NCBI GenBank assembly: GCA_963823675.1
Contig: CAWGMT010000007.1
Coordinates: forward strand, 62,001 to 126,000
DNA length: 64,000 bases
Direction of reading: 5' to 3'
Origin: CAWGMT01 sp963823675
Lineage (GTDB): Bacteria > Planctomycetota > Planctomycetia > Isosphaerales > Isosphaeraceae
Shown here: positions 36,385 through 45,549 of the stretch, one piece after another
Numbering within the stretch: position 1 is the first letter of the stretch
How the letters are laid out: each line of letters opens with the position of its first letter
Notes under the pieces: generated by a model
What the model was told of the DNA's origin: nothing
What the model saw: the letters and a program-made list of their open reading frames with translations, nothing else
Databases searched by the model: none
Made by a program: the position numbers and the translations under genes

Positions 36385-39017
36385 CAACCGACGAGCTCCG
36401 CGAAGCCTATCTGGACTTCTTCGCCTCCAAGGGATGCGTCCGGCGGCCCAGCGACGTGCTGGTGCCCAACGACCCCACGGTGCTCTTCACGCCCGCGGGA
36501 ATGAACCAGTTCAAGCGCGAGCTCATGGGGCTGGGCGACCCGAATTTCACGCGCGCGACGACGTGTCAGAAGTGCCTGCGCACCGGCGATATCGAAAACG
36601 TGGGCAAGACCGCGTTTCACGAGACGTTCTTCGAGATGCTGGGGAATTTCAGCTTCGGCGACTACTTCAAGCGCGAGGCGATCCACTGGGCCTGGGAGTT
36701 TCTCCGGGGCGTGCTCAGGATCCCGGCCGATCGCTTGACGATCACGGTCTATCTCGACGACGACGAAGCGTTCGACATCTGGCGCGACGAGATCAAGGTC
36801 CCGGCCGATCGGATCACGCGGATGGGCGAGGATGACAATTTCTGGCCCGCGGGCGCCCCCACCCACGGGCCAAACGGGGTATGCGGCCCGTGCTCCGAAA
36901 TCTTCTACCATGGGAACGGGCCCAAGGAAGTCGAGATCTGGAACCTGGTTTTCACCCAGTTCAATCGGGTCGGGCCCGGCGAGCTAACTCCCCTACCGAA
37001 GAAGAACATCGACACCGGGATGGGACTGGAGCGGTCGGCGTCTTGCCTGCAAGGGGTCGCCACGGTGTTCGAGACCGACATTTTCCGGCCGATCGTGGCC
37101 GCGGTCGCCGACGGCGTCGGCGTCAAGTACGACCGCGATCACGCCGACGGCGTCCGCATCCGGCGGATTTCCGACCACCTCCGGGCGCTCACGTTTTGCA
37201 TTCACGAGAACGTCCGGCCGGGACCGGAAAAGCAAGGGTATGTCATCAGGCGCCTGCTGCGCCGCGCGGTGCTCGATGCCTACCAGATCGGCCGTCGTGA
37301 ACCGTTCCTGCACAAGCTCGTCCCGGTGGTCGCCGAGGTCATGGGCCGGCCTTACCCCGAGCTGCACGAAAGCGCCCAGCGGGTCGCCACGACGATCAAG
37401 CAGGAGGAAGAGCAATTCCTGCGCAACCTCGAAAACGGCCTGCGATTGCTGTTCGACATTTTTCAGAAAACCAAGGCCGCCGGGTCGGACACGATTGCGG
37501 GCGCCGACGCCTTCACGCTGCACGCGACCTTTGGCATCCCCGTCGAGGTTGTCGAGAGCCTGGCGACCGATCACAACCTGCGGGTGGATCGCGAGGGGCT
37601 CGCCGAGAAGCGCGACGAGCACTCGGCCATCTCCCGCGGGACGACCGAGGCTGCCGCCGTCTTCGCGACCGGGCCGCTCGACGTGCTCAAGAAGGAGTTC
37701 CACCACGGCAGCGAGTTTGTCGGGTACTCGACGACTCACGAAAACGCTCGGGTCATCGGCATCCTCGAGCAGAACCGTCTGGCTCAATCCGCCCTGGCAA
37801 ACGGCGGTTCCTCGCTGGTACTGGTGCTGGACCGGACGCCGTTCTACGGCGAGTCCGGCGGGCAGGTCGGCGATACCGGGACGATCGAGAACGAGCGGTT
37901 CACGTTCCGTGTGCAGGACACGAAGAAGGAAAACGACTTTGTCTTGCACATCGGCCAGGTCGCGCGCGGACAGGTGACGGTGAACGACGCGGTTTCCGCG
38001 CAGGTCGACGGCGGCCGCCGCCATGCGATCCGCCGCGCCCATACCGCCACGCACCTCTTGCACCATGCCCTGCGGACGATGCTGGGCAAACACGCCCAGC
38101 AAGCCGGCAGCAAGGTCGAGCCCGACCGGCTGCGTTTCGATTTCGCCAATCCCGAGGCAGTCGGCCGCGAGCGGCTGCGGGCGATCGAAGACGCGGTCAA
38201 TCACCGCGTCCTGGAGGCCGCGACCGTGAGCTGGTCGATCATGCCCTTGGAGCAAGCCAGGGCGAAGGGTGCGATGGCGCTCTTTGGCGAGAAGTACCCC
38301 GACCTGGTCCGCGTGGTCCAGGTGGGCGACTACTCGCGCGAGCTTTGCGGCGGAACACACCTGGATCATGCCGGCCAGGTCGGGCTTTTCAAGATCGTGG
38401 GCGAGGAATCGGTTGCCGCCGGAACGAGGCGGATCACCGCGCTGGTAGGCAAAGCCGCTCTCGATCGTGTGCGGGCGGAAGAGGATATTCTCGCGGGCGT
38501 CGCGACGCTGCTCCGCGCGCCCGCCGACCAGATTGCCGATCGAGTCAGTGCCCTGCTCGACGAAATGAAGACGCTCAAGAAACAGGCGACCCAGAAGCGC
38601 GCCGAGACCGGCGGCCAGAAATCGGCCGACGACCTGCTCGCGAGCGCGACCGTCGTCGGAAATGCGATGCCCCTCGGAAAAGTGACAGCGGTGGTTCAGG
38701 CGGTTGAGAACGTCTCCCCGGACGAGATGCGCCAGTTGGTCGATGTCCTGCGGCGCAAGCAGCAGAGCGGGCTCGCGGTGCTGCTGTCGGCAAGCAACGC
38801 GGGAAAGGTCAATCTCGTGGCCGGTTTGACGGCCGATCTCGTCGCGCAGGGGCTGCACGCGGGCAACTGGCTCAAGGAGGTCGCTCCGATTGTCGGCGGG
38901 GGAGGAGGGGGACGGCCCGATCTGGCCCAGGCCGGCGGCAAGTCTCCCGAACAGGTTCCAGCCGCCCTGAAACATGCAATCGAGACCATCCGTGCCAAAC
39001 TCGAAGCCACCAGTTGA
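36381..39017 (+). CDS. alaS: alanine-tRNA ligase
   Basis: 878 residues, normal length, intact. Charges tRNA-Ala with alanine in the cytoplasm. The class II catalytic domain begins LREAYLDFFASKGCVRRPSD and includes FTPAGMNQFK and NVGKTAFHETFFEMLGNFSF. The editing domain has HTATHLLHHAL and CGGTHLDHAG, the zinc/editing His and Cys residues. The C-terminal DHHA1 region ends GGGGGGRPDLAQAGGK. It follows the HtrA-like gene with a 4-bp overlap. Confidence 0.98.
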   Translation: MTTDELREAYLDFFASKGCVRRPSDVLVPNDPTVLFTPAGMNQFKRELMGLGDPNFTRATTCQKCLRTGDIENVGKTAFHETFFEMLGNFSFGDYFKREAIHWAWEFLRGVLRIPADRLTITVYLDDDEAFDIWRDEIKVPADRITRMGEDDNFWPAGAPTHGPNGVCGPCSEIFYHGNGPKEVEIWNLVFTQFNRVGPGELTPLPKKNIDTGMGLERSASCLQGVATVFETDIFRPIVAAVADGVGVKYDRDHADGVRIRRISDHLRALTFCIHENVRPGPEKQGYVIRRLLRRAVLDAYQIGRREPFLHKLVPVVAEVMGRPYPELHESAQRVATTIKQEEEQFLRNLENGLRLLFDIFQKTKAAGSDTIAGADAFTLHATFGIPVEVVESLATDHNLRVDREGLAEKRDEHSAISRGTTEAAAVFATGPLDVLKKEFHHGSEFVGYSTTHENARVIGILEQNRLAQSALANGGSSLVLVLDRTPFYGESGGQVGDTGTIENERFTFRVQDTKKENDFVLHIGQVARGQVTVNDAVSAQVDGGRRHAIRRAHTATHLLHHALRTMLGKHAQQAGSKVEPDRLRFDFANPEAVGRERLRAIEDAVNHRVLEAATVSWSIMPLEQARAKGAMALFGEKYPDLVRVVQVGDYSRELCGGTHLDHAGQVGLFKIVGEESVAAGTRRITALVGKAALDRVRAEEDILAGVATLLRAPADQIADRVSALLDEMKTLKKQATQKRAETGGQKSADDLLASATVVGNAMPLGKVTAVVQAVENVSPDEMRQLVDVLRRKQQSGLAVLLSASNAGKVNLVAGLTADLVAQGLHAGNWLKEVAPIVGGGGGGRPDLAQAGGKSPEQVPAALKHAIETIRAKLEATS

Positions 39018-39189
39018 ACCGACGATGCCGATTCGGTGTCAGACGCTGCTGACATAATCGCGAAACGACTTGCGGCGGGCAGCCGAGCACGGGCTTGGCT
39101 CGGGCCCGCGCCATTTGGACTTGACGACCGGCGAGATCAAGCGTTTGGACAGCCGCGAGAAAATCCCGTACAGAGGATGCGTAGGACGC

Positions 39190-40338
39190 ATGATGTCAAA
39201 GCAAGAGAACGGTGAGGGTGACCCCAGCCACCACGCGGGTGGCGTGGGACGCGTACGGTTGGGAATGGACGTCCGCGGCTATTTCTACCTGGTGCTGATG
39301 GTGGTGCTCGGCTCGACCACCGCGGCGGCAGCCAGGCTGGCTGTTCGGGAATTGCCGATCGCCCTTCTGCCGGTCGTCCGATTCGGAGTCGCCGGCCTCT
39401 GCGTCCTGCCCATGATCCGGGGCCGCGGTTCATTGCGAAAGCTGCTGCGCGAGGATTGGCCCTGGCTGGTCGTGGCCGCGGCGATGTGCGTGCCGGTCAA
39501 TCAGGGGTTCTTCTTGACGGCGGCGCGATTGGGACCGACCTCGCACGTGGGGATCTTCTACGCCACGGCGCCGCTCGTCGTCTTGCTGGGAGCCTGGACG
39601 CTGCGGACCGAGCCGCCCGATCTCGGCCGGCTTTGGGGAGTGCTGGCCAGCGTTCTGGGCATCATCGTGGTCGGCGTTGGTAATCTCTGGGGCGGCGGCG
39701 GATCTGCACCCGGCGACGCCCGCGCTGTCATGGCCGCCGACGCGCTGCTCGTCGGCGCGGTCATCTCCTGGGGAATCTACGTGATCGTGAGCAAGCCCCT
39801 CGTCGTCCGGCACGGAGCGCTGCCGGTCCTCGCGGGAACTTTTCTGCTTGGCAGCCTGCTCAATCTGCCGATCGCGATTTTTAGTCTCTCGGCGGGGCCG
39901 GCGGTCGCTATCGGTCAGGTATCCGCAACCGCCTGGCTGGCCCTGGCATTTCTGGCCCTGTTCGTGACGCCGCTCGGTCAAGCCTGTCAAAACCTGGCGC
40001 TCTGCCGCCTCGACGCCAGCCAGGTTGCCAATTTCAGTAACGCCTCACCCCTGTTGACGGTCGTCTGGGGAATCTGGCTGTTCGGCGAGGCGCTGACGCC
40101 CGCATTGATCATCGGCGGAATACTCACGTTCTGCGGCATCTCATGGACCGGCAGGCCGCGTCGCCGGCCGCGGAGCGGGGGGATCGAAGGGTCGCCGGTT
40201 CAGCCGGAAGTCGGGCTGCGGAACGACGAGGCTCTAGGGCAGGGGGGAGGCGTGACGCGGAGCCGGGCCCGAGCCGCCAACGCGGCGGCAGGAATTGGCC
40301 TGGCGGCGCCAGCGCCGGGTCTGCGGTGCGATCGATAG
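39190..40338 (+). CDS. EamA/DMT-family transporter
   Basis: A membrane protein with ten predicted helices in two EamA halves: YFYLVLMVVLGSTTAAAARL, PWLVVAAAMCVPVNQGFFLT, PLVVLLGAWTL, VLASVLGIIVVGVG, then ADALLVGAVISWGIYVIVS, LAGTFLLGSLLNLPIAIFSL, WLALAFLALFVTPLGQACQN and LLTVVWGIWLFGEALTPALI. It probably exports amino acids or related small molecules; the substrate is not predictable. About 70 residues of low-complexity, arginine-rich tail follow the last helix. Start ATG 39190 has AGGAC upstream; ATG 39265 just before helix 1 is an alternative. Confidence 0.88.
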   Translation: MMSKQENGEGDPSHHAGGVGRVRLGMDVRGYFYLVLMVVLGSTTAAAARLAVRELPIALLPVVRFGVAGLCVLPMIRGRGSLRKLLREDWPWLVVAAAMCVPVNQGFFLTAARLGPTSHVGIFYATAPLVVLLGAWTLRTEPPDLGRLWGVLASVLGIIVVGVGNLWGGGGSAPGDARAVMAADALLVGAVISWGIYVIVSKPLVVRHGALPVLAGTFLLGSLLNLPIAIFSLSAGPAVAIGQVSATAWLALAFLALFVTPLGQACQNLALCRLDASQVANFSNASPLLTVVWGIWLFGEALTPALIIGGILTFCGISWTGRPRRRPRSGGIEGSPVQPEVGLRNDEALGQGGGVTRSRARAANAAAGIGLAAPAPGLRCDR

Positions 40339-40603
40339 AAGTGCCCTTGATCTCGTGGGATTGAACCCCGGAACGGAGCGGCACGCCGCCGAAGCCACGG
40401 ACAGCCGCTCGCCGTTTCTGGAGACGCCGCTCTGAGGCACGATCATGTCGCTGCAAAGACTTGCCTGCCCGCGGACCGCTCGACCATGATAATATCCCGT
40501 GCCACGGGCGGGCCGCGCAGGCTTGTCGGTCAGTTTTCGATGGTTGGATAGCCGGAGTCGTTGTGCGGCGATTGTTGGTCCTGGACGAAAAGACAAGGGC
40601 GCG

Positions 40604-41752
40604 ATGAAGAAGCATCCCCACGGGCGAGGCGGAGGACTGGCCGTCTATGTGACCAGTCACGGTTTTGGCCATCTGCACCGGACCGCGGCCGTGCTGAACC
40701 GAGTTCCCGATGAAGTTCCGGTGTTGATTCGATCGGGCCCCGACCTCTTTGCGCACTGGCGCGAGCGATTGCGGCGGCCGGCCGAGCTGGAGCCCTATTT
40801 CTGGGATGCAGGGGCCGTCAACCCTCCTGGAGACAGTACGGCCACCGATGGCGCGGCAACGCTGGAACTGGCGGCGAAGGCTCATTCCGGAGCGATGGCT
40901 CACGCGGACGAGGAGGCTCGGTTTCTCGAAAAGCGCGAGATCGCCGCGGTGCTCTGCGATGCGCCGGCCGTGCCGCTGGTCGCCGCCAGCCGGGCGGAAA
41001 TCCCCGGATTTCTGATGGCCAACTTCACCTGGGCCGATATCTACGCTCCCCATGCCCGCAGCCTGGGAGGCGATGCGTTACGCCTGGTCGCCGAGCTTCG
41101 CCGCGCCTATCGCCACGCGACGGGAGTTTTCCGGATCGAGCCGGCCTTGCGGATGTCGTGGCTCTCACCGCAGAAGACCGTGGGCATGGTCGTCAACCGA
41201 GGGCGGGACCGGCGCGCCGAGTTGCGCCGCAAGCTGGGATTGGCAAAGACTGCTCGGCTGGTTTATATCTACATCGGGCGCTACGGGCAGAGCGACCTGG
41301 GCTGGTCGCGGCTGGAACGGTTCGCGGATCTGGGGGTTCACTTTTTGAGCTACCATCCGACGCCTGGGCCGCAGCCCGCCAATCTGCACGTCGTTCCCTC
41401 GGCGGAGTGGCCGGGAGGGGACTTGATCGCGTCGAGCGACGCCATCCTCGCCAAGGCCGGCTACGGGACGGTGACGGAGGCGATGGCTTGCGGCACGCCG
41501 ATGATCTACTCGCCGCGCAGGGGCTTTGCCGAGTACCGCGTTCTCGACCGCGCCTTGAGAACCTGGGGCGGCGGCGTTCCGCTCTCTTCGCGCGAGTTTC
41601 GCGCCATGAGGCTGGAGAACGCGCTCAAGTCGGCATTTCGACTTGCCCCGGGTCCTCCGCCGTTTCCGCCGGATGGTGCTGCCCGGATCGCAGAACATCT
41701 GGCAGCTCTCTGTCGACCTTCCACCGGCCGGAGAGCGTACGTGAGCGCCTGA
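40604..41752 (+). CDS. GT-B glycosyltransferase-like protein
   Basis: 382 residues. N-terminal VYVTSHGFGHLHRTAAVLNR is the glycine-rich loop of GT-B enzymes such as MurG-like and arabinokinase-linked glycosyltransferases. The C-terminal half has LVYIYIGRYGQSDLGW and SSDAILAKAGYGTVTEAMAC, the nucleotide-sugar binding GT-B signature (AGYGT.EA...G.P). It would transfer a sugar from a nucleotide donor; acceptor unknown. The gene ends 25 bp before a 2-hydroxyacid dehydrogenase gene, which suggests an operon. Confidence 0.8.
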   Translation: MKKHPHGRGGGLAVYVTSHGFGHLHRTAAVLNRVPDEVPVLIRSGPDLFAHWRERLRRPAELEPYFWDAGAVNPPGDSTATDGAATLELAAKAHSGAMAHADEEARFLEKREIAAVLCDAPAVPLVAASRAEIPGFLMANFTWADIYAPHARSLGGDALRLVAELRRAYRHATGVFRIEPALRMSWLSPQKTVGMVVNRGRDRRAELRRKLGLAKTARLVYIYIGRYGQSDLGWSRLERFADLGVHFLSYHPTPGPQPANLHVVPSAEWPGGDLIASSDAILAKAGYGTVTEAMACGTPMIYSPRRGFAEYRVLDRALRTWGGGVPLSSREFRAMRLENALKSAFRLAPGPPPFPPDGAARIAEHLAALCRPSTGRRAYVSA

Positions 41753-41777
41753 CACGGCGAGAATCGGGACTGCTTTC

Positions 41778-42785
41778 ATGAAGATCGTCATCTTTCCGGC
41801 TGTGGAACCCGATCGATTCCAGGCGCTCGTCGCGGCCGCGCCCGAGGCCGAGTGGGTCAATGCCGCCCTTGCCGCGGAAGCCCTTGCGGCCATGCCCGGA
41901 GCGGACGCCCTCCTGGGAAAGATCACTCCCGCAATGCTGGCGCGGGCCGATCGACTGGCCTGGGTTCAGTCCTTCACGGCCAGCCTGGAACATTACATGT
42001 TTCCCGAGCTGGCGGCGCATTCCTGCGTGCTCACCAACGTGCGCGGGCTTTTCGGCGACGTGATCGCCGACCAGGTGATGTGTTACGTCCTGTGCTTTGC
42101 CCGCAATCTCCATATCTACGCACGCCAGCAGGTGGAGCATCGCTACGAGGCGAAGGGGGGTGAATCGGCCCGGGTCAGCTCGATCACGGGGCCGGGGACG
42201 GTCAATGCCATGGACCGCGCGACGATCTTCCTGCCCGACTCGACCATGGGGATCATCGGCATGGGAGGGATCGGTTGTGAAGTGGCGCGGCGAGCCATGG
42301 CTTTTGGGATGTCCGTACGGGGGGTCGATCGGTTTCCGGATCGAGTGCGGCCACCGGCAGGCGTTCTGCGGGTCGATGGCGTCAACCGGACGCCCGACCT
42401 GCTCGGCGGGAGCGATTTCGTGGTGATTGCCGCGCCTCACACGCCGGAAACCGCGCGGTGGTTCGACGCGAAGACGCTGGCCTATCTTCGCCCGACGAGC
42501 TATCTGATCAATATCGGCCGCGGGGCGATCGTGGTTCTCGACGACTTGGTCGCCGCACTTCGATCGGGCAAGCTGGCCGGCGCCGCGCTCGATGTTTATG
42601 AAATCGAGCCGCTGCCTGCCGATCATCCACTATGGGATTTCCCCAACGTCATCCTGACGCCGCACACGGCGGGTTACTCGCCGGTCATCGCCAGACGCCA
42701 TCTGGCCGCGCTCGTCGAAAATGTGAGCCGATTTTCGCATGGCAAGCCGTTGACCAATGTCGTCAACAAAGACTTATGGTTTTGA
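41778..42785 (+). CDS. D-2-hydroxyacid dehydrogenase
   Basis: 335 residues. Rossmann motif GIIGMGGIGCEVARRAMAFG, the catalytic-domain segment TSYLINIGRGAIVVLDDLV with its arginine in LINIGRG (the family has Arg near ...GRG), Glu in YEIEPLPADHPLW and His in VILTPHTAGYSP. It reduces 2-oxoacids or oxidises D-2-hydroxyacids with NAD(P)H; precise substrate (for example glyoxylate, hydroxypyruvate or phosphoglycerate) cannot be told. Lies downstream of the glycosyltransferase and 3 bp before the next gene. Confidence 0.9.
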   Translation: MKIVIFPAVEPDRFQALVAAAPEAEWVNAALAAEALAAMPGADALLGKITPAMLARADRLAWVQSFTASLEHYMFPELAAHSCVLTNVRGLFGDVIADQVMCYVLCFARNLHIYARQQVEHRYEAKGGESARVSSITGPGTVNAMDRATIFLPDSTMGIIGMGGIGCEVARRAMAFGMSVRGVDRFPDRVRPPAGVLRVDGVNRTPDLLGGSDFVVIAAPHTPETARWFDAKTLAYLRPTSYLINIGRGAIVVLDDLVAALRSGKLAGAALDVYEIEPLPADHPLWDFPNVILTPHTAGYSPVIARRHLAALVENVSRFSHGKPLTNVVNKDLWF

Positions 42786-42788
42786 GGC

Positions 42789-44007
42789 ATGAATTTTCCG
42801 TTCAACTGCCTTGGCTGCGGTCACGAGAACTTCGCCGATTGGTCGCACATCGGCCGGCAGGTCCTGTGCGGTCAATGCGGGCGGGTAGCGACCGTTCCGG
42901 CGCCGATGGAACCGGTGTACGCGGACACCGAGTCAGGGCTTGCGGTACGGTTTGCGTGTCCGGTTTGCGGGCGCAACTTCGCCGCGAAGCGATCCCTGGT
43001 CGGCCAGAAGATCCGGTGCAACGGTTGTGGGGCAGGGGTGAGGGTTCCGGCGGGTAATTCGTTCCCGGTCGAGGACGCGTCGCGTGTTGTTCTGAGCGCG
43101 ATTTCCGTTAGCACCGTCGCGGTGGCTACGCCGGCCCGTGGCCGAGCCGGGCGCGAGAGTGCCCCTAGCCAACTCGTTCCCGAGCGCCGGTGAGGCTCGC
43201 GGTGTCGTCAGCCCCAATTCCGGCAGCAGCCGCGCCGTGGTTAGCCGCAGTTCCGGCAACAGCCGCGCCGTGGTTAGCCCCAATTCCGGCAGCCGCAGCG
43301 CCGTGGCAAGGGCGGCCGATGCCGCGGTGCCGCCGGTCCAGGACGAAGCTCGGAATGAACCGTCGCCGGTGCTCGAACAGATCGAGTCAATGGCAGATGT
43401 GGCGCATCGCGAGCGTGCCGCGGTTGTGCTGCCGACGCGAGCCGAGACGATGGAGCAGGCCCGGCAGGAAGCGGCCGCGCAACAGGCCGTTGTGACGCAA
43501 GAGAAAGCCGAAAAGGCGAAACGGGCCAAGAAAAAGAAACGGAAGAACGCGGATTATTCGGACCTGAAAGAGACGCTGACTCTCGTCGCGGGTGTGGGTG
43601 TCCTTGTCGGTGTGCTCGCGCTCCTGGCCTGGCGTTTTCCCGACTTTCGATTTCCTCTGGGCGGTCTGCTCGCGGTGATCGGCTTCGTACTCTATCTGCT
43701 GGGCACGATGTCATTGACGCGACTGGTCGAGACTGAAGCCCTTTTCACGCGGCTGGCATTCCGATTCTTTCCGCCGTACCAGTTGTGGTTCGTGCTTTCA
43801 CACTGGGACCAGGCGAGAGATTTCTTCGCCTTCTTCGTGTCGGGCGCGATGGTCATGGCGATCGGTGGCGCCGTGGTCACGACGTCGCAAACCTTCAAGA
43901 GGGCCAACGAGAATGAGCGTGAATATCGCAAGGCTGTACGCGAGGCGGTGTACGGCGAACTGGAACTGAAGCCGCTGACGAAGGACGGGCAACCGGTAAA
44001 AAAATGA
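42789..44007 (+). pseudogene. zinc-ribbon membrane protein, one frameshift
   Basis: Two zinc ribbons (CLGCGHENFADW...CGQCGRV and CPVCGRNFAAKR...CNGCGAG) form the N-terminus; the frame then changes near 43140 (span is 406 codons plus one base, as for one inserted base). The second part has Ser/Asn-rich repeats (VVSPNSGSSRAVVSRSSG), a charged Lys-rich helix, and three membrane helices (LTLVAGVGVLVGVLALLAW, LGGLLAVIGFVLYLLGTMSL, FFAFFVSGAMVMAIGGAVV). Function unknown. Its stop is immediately followed by REP array 1. Confidence 0.7.
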
Positions 44008-44010
44008 TGC

Positions 44011-44305
44011 CGGTATGATTCCTCGTTTAACCCGGAGCCATCGGCGACGGCGTTCGAGCTGCTCCTGGCGCGGCCAGTAGCGGCTAGTGATGCTGGTATG
44101 ATTCTTCGTTTAACCCGGAGCCAACGGCGACGGCGTTCGAGCTGCCCCTGGTGCGGCCAGTAGCGGCTAGTGATGCTGGTATGATTCTTCGTTTAACCTG
44201 GAGCCAACGGCGACGGCGTTCGAGCTGCCCCTGGTGCGGCCAGTAGCGGCTAGTGATGCTGGTATGATTCTTCGTTTAACCCGGAGCCAACGGCGACGGC
44301 GTTCA
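44011..44305 (+). repeat. REP array 1, four units of 82-83 bp
   Basis: Units start at 44011, 44093, 44176 and 44259. Each contains TGGTATGATTCTTCGTTTAA then CCCGGAGCCAACGGCGACGG, then a GGCCAGTAGCGGCTAG spacer. The core is the reverse complement of the units in arrays 2 and 3. The last unit is truncated. Confidence 0.85.
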
Positions 44306-44367
44306 AATGTTCTGTGGCTCGATGTCGCGAATGAGATCGGGGGGATTCTCTACCGTCCCTCCGTCCC

Positions 44368-44695
44368 GCCGTCGCCGTTGGCTCCGGGTTAAACGCGGTC
44401 GCCGCTGGCGCGTGGAACATCGTGGGTTGGGCACCCGCAGAGCAGCGCCGTCGCCGTTGGCTCCGGGTTAAACGCCGTCGCCGCTGGCGCGTGGAACATC
44501 GTGGGTTGGGCACGCAGAGCGCCGTCGCCGTTGGCTCCGGGTTAAACGCCGTCGCCGCTGGCGCGTGGAACATCGTGGGTTGGGCACGCAGAGCGCCGTC
44601 GCCGTTGGCTCCGGGTTAAACGCCGTCGCCGCTGGCGCGTGGAACATCGTGGGTTGGGCACGCAGAGCGCCGTCGCCGTTGGCTCCGGGTTAACC
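44368..44695 (+). repeat. REP array 2, five units of 74-79 bp
   Basis: Units start at 44368, 44447, 44521, 44595 and 44669. Core GCCGTCGCCGTTGGC TCCGGGTTAAAC, followed by a second near copy GCCGTCGCCGCTGGC and then GTGGAACATCGTGGG. The array ends 6 bp before the stop of the RAYT gene. Confidence 0.85.
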
Positions 44696-44701
44696 AGTTT
44701 C

Positions 44702-45322
44702 TCAGTGATACGTAATCCAACCTCCTTTTTCGATTCCGCCGAACGGAGTGAGGAACGACCACTTCTGTGGCGGCTTTCCTTCTTTCACCGGGTTGTCCTC
44801 AATATACCGGATCGCGGCCTCGATGGCGTCTTCTGTGTCCAGGTAGACTTTCCACTGACGCTCCGCCCACATGGAAGGCAGCTTGCCGCTCTTCTCCTGC
44901 CATCGCGCCTGCGGGTGTAGCGAACGGGCGGTCAACTGCCTGGCTGCTTCACCCTTGAGAAGGTTGCAGATTTGTTCGGCCTTGTAGGTGTGCCGCGCCA
45001 TCACAATGTGCACGTGACACGGGAGGATCGAGCAGGCCCAGATCGTGTAGCGGCTCTTCCGAACCGCAATTCCAAAGCCCTCACCCACGGCGCGTGCCTG
45101 ATCGCCGGAAAGTTGCACGGGCGGAAACCGGAGGGCTGTCAGGGCAGCGGCTCGCCAGTCACTCCACTTGTCGGAGTTGATTTCGCGCCTCTCTGTGCAC
45201 CGAGTTGCCCGTCCAAATCGTGCCAATTCCCATGAGGCGACAAACTCGGACCACGATCCCCGCGGGTCGTTCGGCAGCCAGAAACCGTAGGTGCCCCAGA
45301 TCAGATGATAGCCGTGAATCAT
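44702..45322 (-). CDS. REP-associated tyrosine transposase (RAYT)
   Basis: 206 residues, intact. Y1/HUH transposase: the HUH motif is HVH in LPCHVHIVMARH, the catalytic tyrosine lies in AIRYIEDNPVKEG. The N-terminus MIHGYHLIWGTYGFWLPNDP is of the RAYT subgroup with a longer N-terminal part. RAYTs nick single-stranded REP hairpins and are believed to spread them. It lies between REP arrays 2 and 3; its start codon context (CGCGATGATTCACGG) matches the end of the units in array 3. Confidence 0.9.
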   Translation of the reverse strand: MIHGYHLIWGTYGFWLPNDPRGSWSEFVASWELARFGRATRCTERREINSDKWSDWRAAALTALRFPPVQLSGDQARAVGEGFGIAVRKSRYTIWACSILPCHVHIVMARHTYKAEQICNLLKGEAARQLTARSLHPQARWQEKSGKLPSMWAERQWKVYLDTEDAIEAAIRYIEDNPVKEGKPPQKWSFLTPFGGIEKGGWITYH

Positions 45323-45342
45323 CGCGGGTTGGGCTCGCAGAA

Positions 45343-45518
45343 CGCCGTCGCCGTTGGCTCCGGGTTAAACGCCGTCGCCATTGGCGTGTGAATCATCGTG
45401 GGTTGGGCTTGCAGAACGCCGTCGCCGTTGGCTCCGGGTTAAACGCCGTCGCCATTGGCGCGTGAATCATCGTGGGTTGGGCTCGCAGAACGCCGTCGCC
45501 GTTGGCTCCGGGTTAAAC
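45343..45518 (+). repeat. REP array 3, three units of 74-75 bp
   Basis: Units start at 45343, 45418 and 45492, with the same GCCGTCGCCGTTGGC core as array 2 and the tail GTGAATCATCGTGGG. Read on the minus strand the tail is CCCACGATGATTCAC, the same as the RAYT start region. Confidence 0.85.
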
Positions 45519-45549
45519 AAGTATTCCGATGGATCGCTCCGCTCCGCGC

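Noticed and set aside
36993..38975. A 660-codon open frame antisense to alaS
   Set aside because: alaS is certain from its motifs; the antisense frame is a GC-bias shadow.
40460..40500. TTGCCT ... GATAAT as a promoter for the glycosyltransferase gene
   Set aside because: The spacer is about 21 bp, too long for a standard promoter, and the boxes are weak.
44011..44305. Regularly spaced repeats that look like a small CRISPR array
   Set aside because: The spacers are the same in each unit, the period is 83 bp, no cas genes are near, and the core is shared in inverted form with arrays flanking a RAYT gene, so these are REP elements.
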